The notes beneath the pieces were generated by a model, which searched no databases, had not been told where the DNA came from, and worked only from the letters and a program-made list of their open reading frames with translations. A stretch of DNA of 64,000 nt from Solobacterium sp. Its GTDB lineage: Bacteria; Bacillota_I; Bacilli_A; Erysipelotrichales; Erysipelotrichaceae. The translations under genes and the position numbers were made by a program. Where the stretch lies: NCBI GenBank assembly GCA_024693325.1, contig JAILLA010000108.1:1-64000 (forward strand). The letters run 5' to 3'. This document shows positions 54,426 through 63,355 of the stretch, in pieces (the stretch's first letter is position 1; each line of letters starts with the position of its first letter).

Positions 54426-55685
54426 ATGACAGTAGGTGAAAAGGTCGCGGCTGCCAATCAGAAAGTTCTGGATATTATGACAAAAGCCAGACTTGTCTGG
54501 ACAGATGTCAAGCCTGCAATTGATGCGGTCCCGGGCATGGAGAAGAATCTGATTCTGATTCCGGGCCCGCCGATCGAACCGGAGGATCTTCCGATCCCGC
54601 TGAAAACAGCGGTATGCGGAGCAGCGATCCATGACGGACTTGCAAAGACAATGGATGATGCATGGGAAATGGTTCTGAAAAGAGAGATCCGTATCGGTTC
54701 ATCACAGAATTATAACTGCGGAAACGCAGCTTCCAGTGTTATGAGCCCCAGCATGCCGGTATTTGTTGTAGAAGACAGAACAAACGGCGGAACAGGATAC
54801 TGTGTACCCCATCCGGGATCCAATCCCAGAGTTCTGAGATGGGGTATTTACGGGGATGATGTAGAAGAGAATCTCAGTTTTATCCGCGGAGACTATGCTG
54901 CAGTACTTGGTGAAGCAGTCCGGAAATCAGGCGGGATCGACCTGATCCGCATCCTTTCCAAAACAGCAGGCATGGGTGATGAGAACCATAACCGCCAGCC
55001 GGCAGCTTCCATGGCACTGGCCCTGGAACTGGTACCGTATATGCTGGATGTTGATCATCCTGCAAGAGACAGGGTCATTAAGGAAGTCTGCGCAAATGAC
55101 CGTTTCTTCCTGCATGTCATGATGGCAGGCGTTGAGGCGATCATGCAGTCCTGCAAGAAAGTACCATATTCTACAGTCATGGTCGGCATGGGCGGCAACG
55201 GAATTGAATTCGGGATCCAGACCGCCGGTACCGGAAACAGGTGGTATACGACAGAAGCACCTAAGATCACCGGAACATTCCTGAAACCGACAACTACCGA
55301 AGCAGATCTGCTCGGATACCTCGGAGACAGCTGTGTAACGGAAGTATGGGGACTTGGCGGAATGAGCGCAATTGCCGGACCTTCCTATCTGAGAATGACC
55401 GGCGGAACATTCCGCGATGCACAGGAACGTACGGAAAAAGCAAGACAGGTATCGCTGGGTGAACATACATTCGCTCCGGTACCGTGGGATGACTACAGAG
55501 GTTTCCCTGTCGGGGTTGATGTCCGCAAGGTCGTCGGACTGAACGTGCTTCCGATCAGCCACGGCGGATCTGCACTGAAGACAGGCGGACAGGCAGGCGC
55601 CGGTGCGGCAGAACTGCCGATGGCATGCTTCAGGGAAGCGGTTGAAGGACTTGTTGAAGAAATCAGAAAACTGGAGGGTGAATAA
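54426..55685 (+). CDS. DUF1116 protein (YlbE/AllG-like)
   Basis: The 419-residue protein is DUF1116, with IPGPPIEPEDLPIP, SQNYNCGNAASSVMSPSMP and MVGMGGNGIEFGIQTAG as recognisable blocks. In E. coli the relative YlbE (AllG) works with FdrA (AllF) and YlbF (AllH) as oxamate transcarbamylase, which makes carbamoyl phosphate from oxalurate. Here it starts a six-gene operon before FdrA. CAGGAGGAG precedes the ATG. No AllH-like gene (DUF2877) and no carbamate kinase are in the operon, so a different acyl donor may be used. The catalytic residues are not known to me. Confidence 0.82.
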   Translation: MTVGEKVAAANQKVLDIMTKARLVWTDVKPAIDAVPGMEKNLILIPGPPIEPEDLPIPLKTAVCGAAIHDGLAKTMDDAWEMVLKREIRIGSSQNYNCGNAASSVMSPSMPVFVVEDRTNGGTGYCVPHPGSNPRVLRWGIYGDDVEENLSFIRGDYAAVLGEAVRKSGGIDLIRILSKTAGMGDENHNRQPAASMALALELVPYMLDVDHPARDRVIKEVCANDRFFLHVMMAGVEAIMQSCKKVPYSTVMVGMGGNGIEFGIQTAGTGNRWYTTEAPKITGTFLKPTTTEADLLGYLGDSCVTEVWGLGGMSAIAGPSYLRMTGGTFRDAQERTEKARQVSLGEHTFAPVPWDDYRGFPVGVDVRKVVGLNVLPISHGGSALKTGGQAGAGAAELPMACFREAVEGLVEEIRKLEGE

Positions 55686-55686
55686 G

Positions 55687-57231
55687 ATGCCGATTTTTAC
55701 CAGAATACAGAAAGACCGCTACATTGATTCACTGGAAACACTGAACCAGACAGCGGTACTGAATGATCAGCCGGGAATTGAGAGCGGCTATGTCGGAATG
55801 GCAACGAATGTGTTCAAGGAAGTCATTGAGGAGATCGGACTCGGAACACCGGAAATACAGAGCTGCACAGAAGCAGATTATGTGATCGTAGCTGAAGCAG
55901 AGTCGGAAGAAGCGTTTGAAAAAGCAGTAAATGAACTGACAGCAGGCAGCGCATCTTCCGAAGAGACAGAAGAAAAGAAATATTACTCCAGTATCCGTTC
56001 GGCAGTGATCGAACATCCGAGGGCAAATCTGTGCCAGATCGCCGTACCGGGTGAATATGCGCTGGAAGAAGTTAAGAAAGCATTGAATGCCGGTCTGCAC
56101 TGCTGTGTATTCTCCAATAATGTCCCCCTTGACCAGGAACGTGAGATGAAGGAACTTGCCAGAGAAAAGGGACTGCTCTGCATGGGTCCGGACTGCGGTG
56201 TTGCAAATATCAACGGTGCTGCATTGGTGCTCTCCAGCATCAATAACCGCGGACCGTTCGGCATCATCGGTGCGTCCGGCACAGGCATCCAGCATGTAGC
56301 CGCGATCCTGCATGAAGCAGGCACAGGTGTTTCCCAGACGATCGGTACAGGCGGAAACGACCTGAAGGAACCGGTCGGAGGGATCACGATGTTAATGGGG
56401 ATCGATGCCCTGGAAGCAGATCCTGAAACTAAATTTATTATCCTGATCTCCAGAAAGCCTGCGGACAGTGTACTGCAGAAACTGCTGGCAAGGATCCGGA
56501 CAATGAAGAAGCCTAGAGTCGTCTTCTTCATGGGATGTGATAAAGAAACGATCGAGGAGACAGGTGCTGTCTGGGCAGACAACCTTGATAACTGCGCACT
56601 GAGAGCACTGGAACTGATCGGAAATGATTACTCTCTCGGTGACCTTGAAGAACTGAAAGAAACAGCGAAAGAAGCTGTAAAGGGTATGGCACCGGAACAG
56701 AAGTATGTACGTGCAGCTTATACAGGCGGTACATATCTTGATGAAGGTATGCGCACCATGTGGGAAGCTGCCGGAGGGATCTGGTCCAATGCACCGCTGT
56801 CACCGGAATGGAAGCTTGCGGATGGTGAAGCCAGCAAAGGACATACAGCGATCGACTACGGTGAAGAAGAATTTACGCTCGGCCGTCCCCATCCGGCGAT
56901 CGATGCCGGAATCCGCAGACCTGCGATCCTGAAAGAAGCCGCAGATCCGGAAACAGCTGTGATCGTACTGGACTTCATCCTGACACCTCCGGGACATATG
57001 GATCCGTGCGGATTCGTAGTACCGGACATTAAGAAGGCACAGGAGATTGCAAAGGAAAGAGGCGGAAAGATCGCATTTGTCGCGTCCGTGCTCGGCACGA
57101 CTGCTGACTGGCAGGATATCCGCAAACAGGAAGAAGAACTGCGCGAAGCAGGCGTATATGTATGCCGCACAAATTACCGTGCAGCACTGCTTGCATCAGA
57201 GATCATCAGACTGAGAAAGGAGGCAGCGTAA
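55687..57231 (+). CDS. FdrA-like protein (AllF-like, acyl-CoA synthetase fold)
   Basis: About 514 residues with two domains related to succinyl-CoA ligase: a CoA-binding-like fold with RGPFGIIGASGTGIQHVA and a second with the GTGGNDLKEPVGG loop, which in the ligase family carries the phosphohistidine region, here without an obvious His. The text LCMGPDCGVANING is typical of FdrA. In E. coli the protein is part of the transcarbamylase for oxalurate. GGAGGGTG lies at the end of the DUF1116 gene and sets the ATG at 55687, with no gap. The usual FdrA C-terminal part is absent and sits in the small gene just after. Confidence 0.83.
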   Translation: MPIFTRIQKDRYIDSLETLNQTAVLNDQPGIESGYVGMATNVFKEVIEEIGLGTPEIQSCTEADYVIVAEAESEEAFEKAVNELTAGSASSEETEEKKYYSSIRSAVIEHPRANLCQIAVPGEYALEEVKKALNAGLHCCVFSNNVPLDQEREMKELAREKGLLCMGPDCGVANINGAALVLSSINNRGPFGIIGASGTGIQHVAAILHEAGTGVSQTIGTGGNDLKEPVGGITMLMGIDALEADPETKFIILISRKPADSVLQKLLARIRTMKKPRVVFFMGCDKETIEETGAVWADNLDNCALRALELIGNDYSLGDLEELKETAKEAVKGMAPEQKYVRAAYTGGTYLDEGMRTMWEAAGGIWSNAPLSPEWKLADGEASKGHTAIDYGEEEFTLGRPHPAIDAGIRRPAILKEAADPETAVIVLDFILTPPGHMDPCGFVVPDIKKAQEIAKERGGKIAFVASVLGTTADWQDIRKQEEELREAGVYVCRTNYRAALLASEIIRLRKEAA

Positions 57232-57232
57232 T

Positions 57233-57421
57233 ATGAGAGATGTCAGTAAGATCCTCAGTCTGTTCCGTTCGGAACTGGTTACTGTCAATGTAGGTCCGCG
57301 TTCTTTTGCGGAAGTATTGGAAAAACAGGGATATGAAGCCGTGCAGGTCGACTGGAAACCGGCAGCCGGCGGCGATAAGCATATGCAGGAACTGCTGGAA
57401 TATCTCGGAGGCTGGGAATGA
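57233..57421 (+). CDS. Small FdrA-tail domain protein, separate gene
   Basis: The 62-residue protein, MRDVSKILSLFRSELVTV then NVGPRSFAEVLEKQGYEAVQ and VDWKPAAGGDKHM, matches the C-terminal domain of long FdrA proteins; short stand-alone versions exist in other Firmicutes. It has AAAGGAGGCAG upstream inside the FdrA end and lies one base after that stop. Its own stop overlaps the next ATG (ATGA). It is likely a subunit of the DUF1116-FdrA complex. It has no membrane part or metal motif. Confidence 0.72.
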   Translation: MRDVSKILSLFRSELVTVNVGPRSFAEVLEKQGYEAVQVDWKPAAGGDKHMQELLEYLGGWE

Positions 57422-58593
57422 AAGTCCTGGTCTGCAATGTCGGAAGCACATCCCTGAAGTTCAAACTGTATGAAATGCCGGAAGCGAAGCTCCTGGCTGT
57501 AAGCGGTGTTGAACGTGTCGGCTCAGACCATGATGCCATCTTCCGTTATGAGAGATGTTCTGATGGAAATAAGGCCGGATTCGATAAAGCGGATATCCCG
57601 ACATATGAAAGCGGCATCCGTCTGTTTCTGGAATATCTCTGCTCCGGAAAGCATGGTGTGATCGAAGCAGTCAATCAGATCGAGCGTGTCGGTTATAAAG
57701 CAACGCTTTCCAAAGGTCATCTCGGAGTCCATGAACTGGATGAAGAAGTACTTCAGGGCATGGAAGACTGGATCTCACTTGCCCCCCTGCATAACCGCGC
57801 ATATCTCTCAGCAATCGAAGTGATGCGTACATTCCTTCCTGATGCAAGATTTATCGGATGCTTTGAAACAGCATTCCATCAGACGATCCCGATGGAGCGC
57901 AAGATCTTCGGTGTTCCGTATGAATGGTACGAACAATACGGTGTGCAGCGTCTTGGATATCACGGTGCTTCACACGGATATATCGCCGATGTGCTGAATG
58001 AGAGAGGAACAGAGTATTCCGCGATCAGCTGTCATCTTGGCGGGAGCTGTTCGATCTGCGCGATCGAGAACGGAAAAAGCGTTGATACCAGTTTCGGTAT
58101 GAGCCTGGAATCCGGACTGATCCATGCCAATCGCGTCGGTGATATGGATACCAGCATGAGTTACTTCCTGAGGGATGGAGGCATGAGTGATGAAGAGATC
58201 CTTGCCGGTCTGCAGAAGAAGGGCGGACTGCTCGGGATCTCGGGTGTATCCAATGATCTGCGCTATGTCATTGATGCCGCGAAAGAAGGCAATAAACGCG
58301 CGCGGCTGGCAGTGGATGTATTCGTGACCGGTATCGTCCACTATATCGGAAGCTTTGCAATGGACCTCGGCAGACTGGATTACCTGGTATTTACCGCCGG
58401 AATCGGAGAACACTCCGACTATATCCGTGACAAGGTATGTGCAAAACTGAACCTGCTTGGTGTAAAGCTGGATCCGGAAAAGAACAGCAGGAGCGAAGAA
58501 GTGATCTCCTCTGATGACTCCAACGTGAAAGTACTGGTCATTCCGACCAATGAAGAACTCGGAATAGCCAGAAGGACATACGAATACAAATGA
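57418..58593 (+). CDS. Divergent acetate/propionate-kinase-family protein
   Basis: The 391-residue protein has the ASKHA kinase fold of acetate kinase: NVGSTSLKFK (Asn7, Ser10, Ser12, Lys14), APLHN (His125), GYHGASHGY (His182), NRVGDMD (Arg239), FTAGIGEHS and IPTNEELGIAR (Glu379). Changes from true AckA are: GHRVVHGGE replaced by IERVGYKATLSKG (Arg90 kept), the FDTAFHQT Asp is Glu150, and HLGNG is HLGGS. So the acyl pocket is altered. It probably makes ATP from an acyl phosphate other than acetyl phosphate, perhaps the product of FdrA/DUF1116. Its start overlaps the small gene by four bases. Confidence 0.82.
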   Translation: MKVLVCNVGSTSLKFKLYEMPEAKLLAVSGVERVGSDHDAIFRYERCSDGNKAGFDKADIPTYESGIRLFLEYLCSGKHGVIEAVNQIERVGYKATLSKGHLGVHELDEEVLQGMEDWISLAPLHNRAYLSAIEVMRTFLPDARFIGCFETAFHQTIPMERKIFGVPYEWYEQYGVQRLGYHGASHGYIADVLNERGTEYSAISCHLGGSCSICAIENGKSVDTSFGMSLESGLIHANRVGDMDTSMSYFLRDGGMSDEEILAGLQKKGGLLGISGVSNDLRYVIDAAKEGNKRARLAVDVFVTGIVHYIGSFAMDLGRLDYLVFTAGIGEHSDYIRDKVCAKLNLLGVKLDPEKNSRSEEVISSDDSNVKVLVIPTNEELGIARRTYEYK

Positions 58594-59534
58594 AAGAATA
58601 TGCGTATTCTCCGTATCTGAAGAAACCGGAACAGATGCCGGACATTGATCCGCTGAAACCTGCTATGCGTGTCATGCTGAAAATGATCACAAAGACACAA
58701 CAGGCTGAAACTGCCGCATTTGTTCCGCCGGAAGGTGTGCGGATCAGGAAAATGCAGACAGAGTCAGCTGACGGCTGGAGCTTTGATACATGGATCGCTG
58801 AACCGGAAAACTGTCCGGAAAACAGCCCGGCGATCGTTCTGGTTCATGGCGGCGCATTCTACCTGCCGCTGTCTGTCAGTTCACTGGCACTAGGCTGTGC
58901 TTATGCGCAGAAGATGAATATACGGGTATTCCTGCCGGAGTATCGTCTGGTACCTTCATTCCCCGCACCGTGTGCCTTTGAAGACTGCCTGACATTATGG
59001 AAGGAACTCAATGAAGCAGGCTCGATATATGGAATCAATCCTGAGAGGCTGCTCCTGATGGGAGAAAGTGCCGGCGGCGCAATTACCGCAGGAGTGTGCC
59101 TGTATCTGAAAGATACCGGTATGAAGCTTCCGAAAGGACTGCTGCTGGTATATCCGGTACTTGATAACAGAACAGAAACATATCAGTCTGCACAGCGATA
59201 TGAAGATACTGTGTGGCCGCTGAAAGCCAACAGCCATATGTGGGCAGGCTATCTGAAAAATGCACCGGAAGAGATGATGAAATATCTTGTCCCGATGCAT
59301 CATGAAGATCTCTCCGATCTTCCGGTGACGTATGTGGAACCGCAGGAGATCGATATTCTCTGTGATGAAGGAACGACGTTTGCTGAAAGGCTGCAGGCAG
59401 CCGGAGTAAAAACAGAATTGAATATCATTCCCGGGTCATATCATTGCTTTGATTCGGATCTGACTTCAGATTTTGTACAGAATGTTATTGAACAGCGTAT
59501 CACTGCCGCAGAGGCAATGCTGGAAACAGAATAA
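58590..59534 (+). CDS. Alpha/beta hydrolase, hormone-sensitive-lipase type
   Basis: The 314-residue protein has the HGGAF oxyanion motif, nucleophile in GESAGGA and the late Asp-His pair (IDILCDEGT, SYHCFD). These esterases cleave small acyl esters in the cytoplasm. Its start overlaps the kinase gene stop by four bases (ATGA), so the genes are coupled. It may release the acid or alcohol entering or leaving the FdrA step; the substrate is unknown. Length fits the family. Confidence 0.83.
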   Translation: MKEYAYSPYLKKPEQMPDIDPLKPAMRVMLKMITKTQQAETAAFVPPEGVRIRKMQTESADGWSFDTWIAEPENCPENSPAIVLVHGGAFYLPLSVSSLALGCAYAQKMNIRVFLPEYRLVPSFPAPCAFEDCLTLWKELNEAGSIYGINPERLLLMGESAGGAITAGVCLYLKDTGMKLPKGLLLVYPVLDNRTETYQSAQRYEDTVWPLKANSHMWAGYLKNAPEEMMKYLVPMHHEDLSDLPVTYVEPQEIDILCDEGTTFAERLQAAGVKTELNIIPGSYHCFDSDLTSDFVQNVIEQRITAAEAMLETE

Positions 59535-59555
59535 GAAAGAAAGGAAAAAACAACA

Positions 59556-60437
59556 ATGAAAATCGGATTTATTGGACTTGGAATTATGGGAAAACCCATG
59601 GCAAAGAATCTTGTAAAGGCAGGGTATTCCCTGATGGTCAACAACCTGACACCGGAGCCGGTAGAGGAACTGGTCGCATGTGGTGCAGAGGCAGGTACAC
59701 AGCGTGAGATCGCGGAGACATGTGACATCATTATGACCATGGTTCCCAACAGCCCTCAGGTAAAGCAGGTCATGTGCGGGGAAGAAGGCGTCGGTGCACA
59801 CATGAGACCGGGCACGATCTTCATCGATATGTCCTCCATCAACCCTGTCGCTTCCAAAGAGATCGCGGAAGAACTGAAAAAGTATGGTGTCGAAATGCTG
59901 GACGCACCGGTATCCGGCGGAGAACCGAAGGCGATCGACGGTACGCTGTCATTTATGGTCGGCGGAAAGCAGGAGATCTTCGATCAGTGCAAACCGATCC
60001 TGGAACATATGGGTGCTTCTGTAGTACGCTGCGGTGAAGTCGGAGCAGGAAACACAACAAAACTTGCAAACCAGATCGTCGTAGCAGGAAATATCATGGC
60101 TTTGTCCGAGGCAATGATGCTGGCAAAGAAAGCAAATGTTGATCCCCAGCTTGTTTATGAAGCGATCAGGGGCGGACTGGCAGGCTCTACTGTCATGGAT
60201 GCGAAGGCACCGATGATGATCTCCGGAAACGACAAGCCCGGATTCCGTATCGATCTGCATATCAAGGATCTGAACAATGCGCTGGATTGTGCGCATACAG
60301 TCGGATCACCCGTTCCGATGACAGCGGCAGTTCAGGAAATGATGCAGTGGCTCCATGCCCATGAAGGCGGCTCCAAGGATCACAGTGCGATCGTTCAGTA
60401 TTATGAACATCTGACCGGTCAGAAAGTATCGGAATAA
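59556..60437 (+). CDS. NAD(P)-dependent 2-hydroxy-3-oxopropionate/3-hydroxyisobutyrate-type dehydrogenase
   Basis: The 293-residue protein has the nucleotide loop FIGLGIMGKPMAKNL, the substrate motif DAPVSGGEPKAIDGTLSFMVGG and catalytic Lys169 in GNTTKLANQ: the beta-hydroxyacid dehydrogenase family, closest by motif to tartronate semialdehyde reductase (GarR/GlxR). E. coli has GlxR in its allantoin-glyoxylate regulon, so this gene strengthens the link of the operon to that chemistry. AAAGGAAAAAAC precedes the ATG. It is the last gene of the operon, before a terminator. Confidence 0.87.
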   Translation: MKIGFIGLGIMGKPMAKNLVKAGYSLMVNNLTPEPVEELVACGAEAGTQREIAETCDIIMTMVPNSPQVKQVMCGEEGVGAHMRPGTIFIDMSSINPVASKEIAEELKKYGVEMLDAPVSGGEPKAIDGTLSFMVGGKQEIFDQCKPILEHMGASVVRCGEVGAGNTTKLANQIVVAGNIMALSEAMMLAKKANVDPQLVYEAIRGGLAGSTVMDAKAPMMISGNDKPGFRIDLHIKDLNNALDCAHTVGSPVPMTAAVQEMMQWLHAHEGGSKDHSAIVQYYEHLTGQKVSE

Positions 60438-60469
60438 AGCAGCTGTTCAGGACAGATCAGAGACAGAAA

Positions 60470-60500
60470 CGGTACCGGCAGGAATGCTGGTGCTGTTTTT
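60470..60500 (+). terminator. Intrinsic terminator closing the DUF1116-FdrA operon
   Basis: CGGTACCGGC and GCTGGTGCTG pair with three G-U pairs around a six-base loop and are followed by TTTTT. Confidence 0.7.
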
Positions 60501-60586
60501 CTGATGTTTGCCTATTACATTCTGAAAAAATGTAACAAGGAAATATCGAGTGATAAACAATACCCCGCAAACTTCAGGTCAGCAGA

Positions 60587-60615
60587 TTGACATGTTCTGA
60601 TGCATATAACACAAT
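60587..60615 (+). promoter_or_regulatory. Candidate promoter of the trp operon
   Basis: A perfect TTGACA (60587-60592) and the weaker CACAAT (60610-60615) are 17 bases apart, just before the T-box leader. Confidence 0.5.
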
Positions 60616-60621
60616 AAGCTT

Positions 60622-60890
60622 AACAAACCGATGAGGCGGAGATAACGTCAGACAGGAACGCGCAGAGAGCCCGGGTGAGGTGTGAGCCGGGTCGTAGACC
60701 ATCTTTCAAATGGACCGCTGAGGGCATGGGGAAAGGCATCCGCCGAGTATTCTGTGACGTGAAGGATTACGTTAGTTTCCGGAGATATGTTGGTATCTTG
60801 CAGAGAGCACGCTGATGCGTGAAACAGGGTGGCACCGCGAAACTGTATTTTCGTCCCTGATGGAATCGATTTCCGTCAGGGACTTTTTCT
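60622..60890 (+). promoter_or_regulatory. T-box leader, tryptophan-specific
   Basis: The conserved T-box AGGGTGGCACCGCG is at 60826-60839, followed by the terminator GTCCCTGA (60853-60860) with TCAGGGAC (60876-60883) and TTTTT. Stem I begins near 60633 with GGCGGA pairing to TCCGCC near 60740. In its specifier loop AAATGGACC carries the Trp codon TGG (60711-60713), followed by a purine as usual. Uncharged tRNA-Trp would bind here and prevent termination, so the trp genes are read when tryptophan is scarce. Confidence 0.92.
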
Positions 60891-60918
60891 GTTCTGACGG
60901 AGATTGCGGAGGTATCGA

Positions 60919-61716
60919 ATGAACAAAGACATTCTGAAAGAGCTGGCTGATGCGGCGCTTGAACGTACGGCCGGGCTTAAACAGAAACTGCCCCTTTCTG
61001 TCATACGGCAGGAAGCCTGCAATATGAACTGCCATACGGGATTTCCGTTTGAACAGGCATTGAAGACCGAAGAGATGTCATTTATCTGCGAATGCAAAAA
61101 GGCTTCTCCTTCCAAAGGATTGATCGCACCGGAATACCCGTATGTCGGGATCGCTCGTGCATATGAAGAAGCGGGAGCATCTGCCATTTCCGTTCTGACA
61201 GAGCCGACACAGTTTCTCGGAAGTATTGATCATCTGACACAGATCCATGAACATGTGAGTCTTCCGCTTCTGAGAAAAGACTTCACCGTGGATGAATACA
61301 TGATCTATGAGGCAAAAAAAGCCGGTGCATCCGCAGTGCTGCTGATATGTGCGATCCTGGGACCGGAGCAGATGAAGGATTACCTGCAGATATGTGACGG
61401 ATTGGGATTGTCGGTCCTTGCTGAGGCGCATGACGAGCGGGAGATCGAAACATGCCTGAATGCCGGCGCCCGTGTGATCGGTGTCAATAACCGGAATCTG
61501 CATGACTTTACCGTTGATATCCATAACGGTATCCGGCTGCGGAAGTATGTACCTGACAATGTACTGTTTGTAGCGGAAAGCGGGATCCGGACAAGGGCAG
61601 ACATCGAAGAACTTGAACAGGGAAAGATCAGCGGAGTCCTGATCGGGGAACAGCTGATGCGTTCGGAAAATAAAAAAGCAATGCTGGAAGAACTGAAAGG
61701 AGCAGCAATCAGATGA
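60919..61716 (+). CDS. trpC: Indole-3-glycerol phosphate synthase
   Basis: About 265 residues of the TrpC TIM barrel: [15 protein letters not shown] (catalytic Lys), [53 protein letters not shown] and FVAESGIRT. It closes the indole ring from carboxyphenylaminodeoxyribulose phosphate. GCGGAGGTATC before the ATG at 60919 decides the start. It follows the T-box leader directly and overlaps trpD by four bases. The usual trpE and trpG are not in front, so anthranilate must be made from genes elsewhere or be taken up. Confidence 0.95.
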   Translation: MNKDILKELADAALERTAGLKQKLPLSVIRQEACNMNCHTGFPFEQALKTEEMSFICECKKASPSKGLIAPEYPYVGIARAYEEAGASAISVLTEPTQFLGSIDHLTQIHEHVSLPLLRKDFTVDEYMIYEAKKAGASAVLLICAILGPEQMKDYLQICDGLGLSVLAEAHDEREIETCLNAGARVIGVNNRNLHDFTVDIHNGIRLRKYVPDNVLFVAESGIRTRADIEELEQGKISGVLIGEQLMRSENKKAMLEELKGAAIR

Positions 61717-62735
61717 TCAGGGAAGCAATTGTAAAAATCGTCAACAAAGGGGATCTGACATACGATGAGGCGTATACCGTCATGAATGAGATCATGTCAG
61801 GAAATACATCCCCTACACAGAATGCAGCTTTTCTGGCAGCACTTTCCACCAAATCCGCAAAAGCCGAGACGATCGATGAAATTTCAGGATGTGCACAGGC
61901 CATGCGTGAACACGCAACGAAGGCTATTCATCCGGGAATGGAAGTTATGGAGATCGTCGGCACAGGCGGAGACGGAGCCAATACATTCAACATTTCCACG
62001 ACCAGCGCATTTGTCGCTGCGGCATCCGGTATAAAAGTTGCCAAACACGGCAACCGGGCTGCTTCATCCAAATGCGGCACAGCAGATGTGCAGGAAGCAC
62101 TTGGCGCAGACATTCATCAGGACCCTGAGAAAGCATTGAGAATGCTGGAAGAAGCGGGTATGTGCTTCTTCTTCGCACAGCAGTATCACAGCGCAATGAA
62201 ATATGTCGGCGCGATCCGCCGGGAACTCGGTTTTCGGACAGTGTTCAACATTCTCGGACCGCTGACCAATCCCGCCAACCCGGAGTATTACCTTCTGGGA
62301 GTCTACGATGAGTATCTCGTGGAGCCGGTCGCCAAGGTGCTTGACAAACTTGGAGTCAAACGGGCTCTGGTCGTCTATGGACGGGCAAAGCTGGATGAGA
62401 TCTCAGCAGTAGGAGAAACAGTTGTGTGTGAACTGAAGAACGGATATTACCGGACGTCAGTCATCACACCGGAAGACTTCGGAATGATCAGCGGGAAAAA
62501 AGAAGAGCTGGCCGGCGGTACACCTGAGGAGAATGCTGAGATCACAAGAGGGATCCTCAGCGGAACGATAACGGGCACAAAGAGAAATGCAGTTCTGATG
62601 AATGCCGGAGCGGCGATCTATACGGCAGGCAAAGCTGCTTCCGTCGCAGACGGGATCCGGATCGCGGCAGAAATGATCGACAGCGGCAGAGCGCTGAAAG
62701 CGATGGATGACTATATTGCCGCTTCCCTGTCATGA
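61713..62735 (+). CDS. trpD: Anthranilate phosphoribosyltransferase
   Basis: The 340-residue enzyme has the phosphoribosyl-pyrophosphate loop [14 protein letters not shown], the [21 protein letters not shown] block and [12 protein letters not shown]: a complete TrpD. It joins anthranilate to PRPP. It has no TrpG fusion. The start overlaps trpC (ATGA) and the stop overlaps trpF (ATGA), so all are translationally coupled. Confidence 0.95.
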   Translation: MIREAIVKIVNKGDLTYDEAYTVMNEIMSGNTSPTQNAAFLAALSTKSAKAETIDEISGCAQAMREHATKAIHPGMEVMEIVGTGGDGANTFNISTTSAFVAAASGIKVAKHGNRAASSKCGTADVQEALGADIHQDPEKALRMLEEAGMCFFFAQQYHSAMKYVGAIRRELGFRTVFNILGPLTNPANPEYYLLGVYDEYLVEPVAKVLDKLGVKRALVVYGRAKLDEISAVGETVVCELKNGYYRTSVITPEDFGMISGKKEELAGGTPEENAEITRGILSGTITGTKRNAVLMNAGAAIYTAGKAASVADGIRIAAEMIDSGRALKAMDDYIAASLS

Positions 62736-63355
62736 CGAAGATCAAGATCTGCGGTCTGCGCAGACCGGAGGATGTAGAAGCAGTCAACAGGTATCAGCCT
62801 GACTATTGCGGATTTATCCTTTCCAGACCGTTCCGCAGATATGTCAGTATTGAAGAGTTGCGCAGGCTCCGGGAAATGCTTTCCGCAGAGATCATACCGG
62901 TCGGTGTATTTGTAGATGAAGACTTTCATTATATTGCACAGTTCCTGGATGAGAAGCTGATCTCTGCAGTCCAGCTGCATGGATCGGAACCGGAGGAACT
63001 GATCAGGAAACTGCAGGAGTGCTATCCGCAGATCCCCGTGATCAAAGCATTTACGATCCGGTCTGAAGCGGATGCGCAGAAGGCGGTACAAAGCCGCGCG
63101 GATATGGTACTGCTCGATTCCGGTAAAGGCAGCGGAGCGGTATTTGACTGGAACATGATAAAAGACACCGGAAGGCCGTATTTTCTGGCCGGAGGTCTGA
63201 ACGAAGAAAACATAACAGAGGCATTGGCCGGATATCATCCCTATGCAGTGGATGTAAGTTCCGGCGCGGAAACAGACGGATGGAAGGATCCGGGAAAGAT
63301 CGCACATCTGATCAGGGCGGTGCGCATATTTGATGGAGAAAACTATGACAAATGA
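62732..63355 (+). CDS. trpF: Phosphoribosylanthranilate isomerase
   Basis: The 207-residue barrel starts with [19 protein letters not shown] (catalytic Cys in ICGL), and has [28 protein letters not shown] (catalytic Asp) and [20 protein letters not shown] at the end. It performs the Amadori rearrangement before TrpC. Its stop lies inside the start of trpB (63345), an 11-base overlap. Confidence 0.95.
   Translation: MTKIKICGLRRPEDVEAVNRYQPDYCGFILSRPFRRYVSIEELRRLREMLSAEIIPVGVFVDEDFHYIAQFLDEKLISAVQLHGSEPEELIRKLQECYPQIPVIKAFTIRSEADAQKAVQSRADMVLLDSGKGSGAVFDWNMIKDTGRPYFLAGGLNEENITEALAGYHPYAVDVSSGAETDGWKDPGKIAHLIRAVRIFDGENYDK

Noticed and set aside
57418-58593. Calling the kinase ackA
   Set aside because: The acyl-pocket segment differs from acetate kinases, so the symbol would claim too much.
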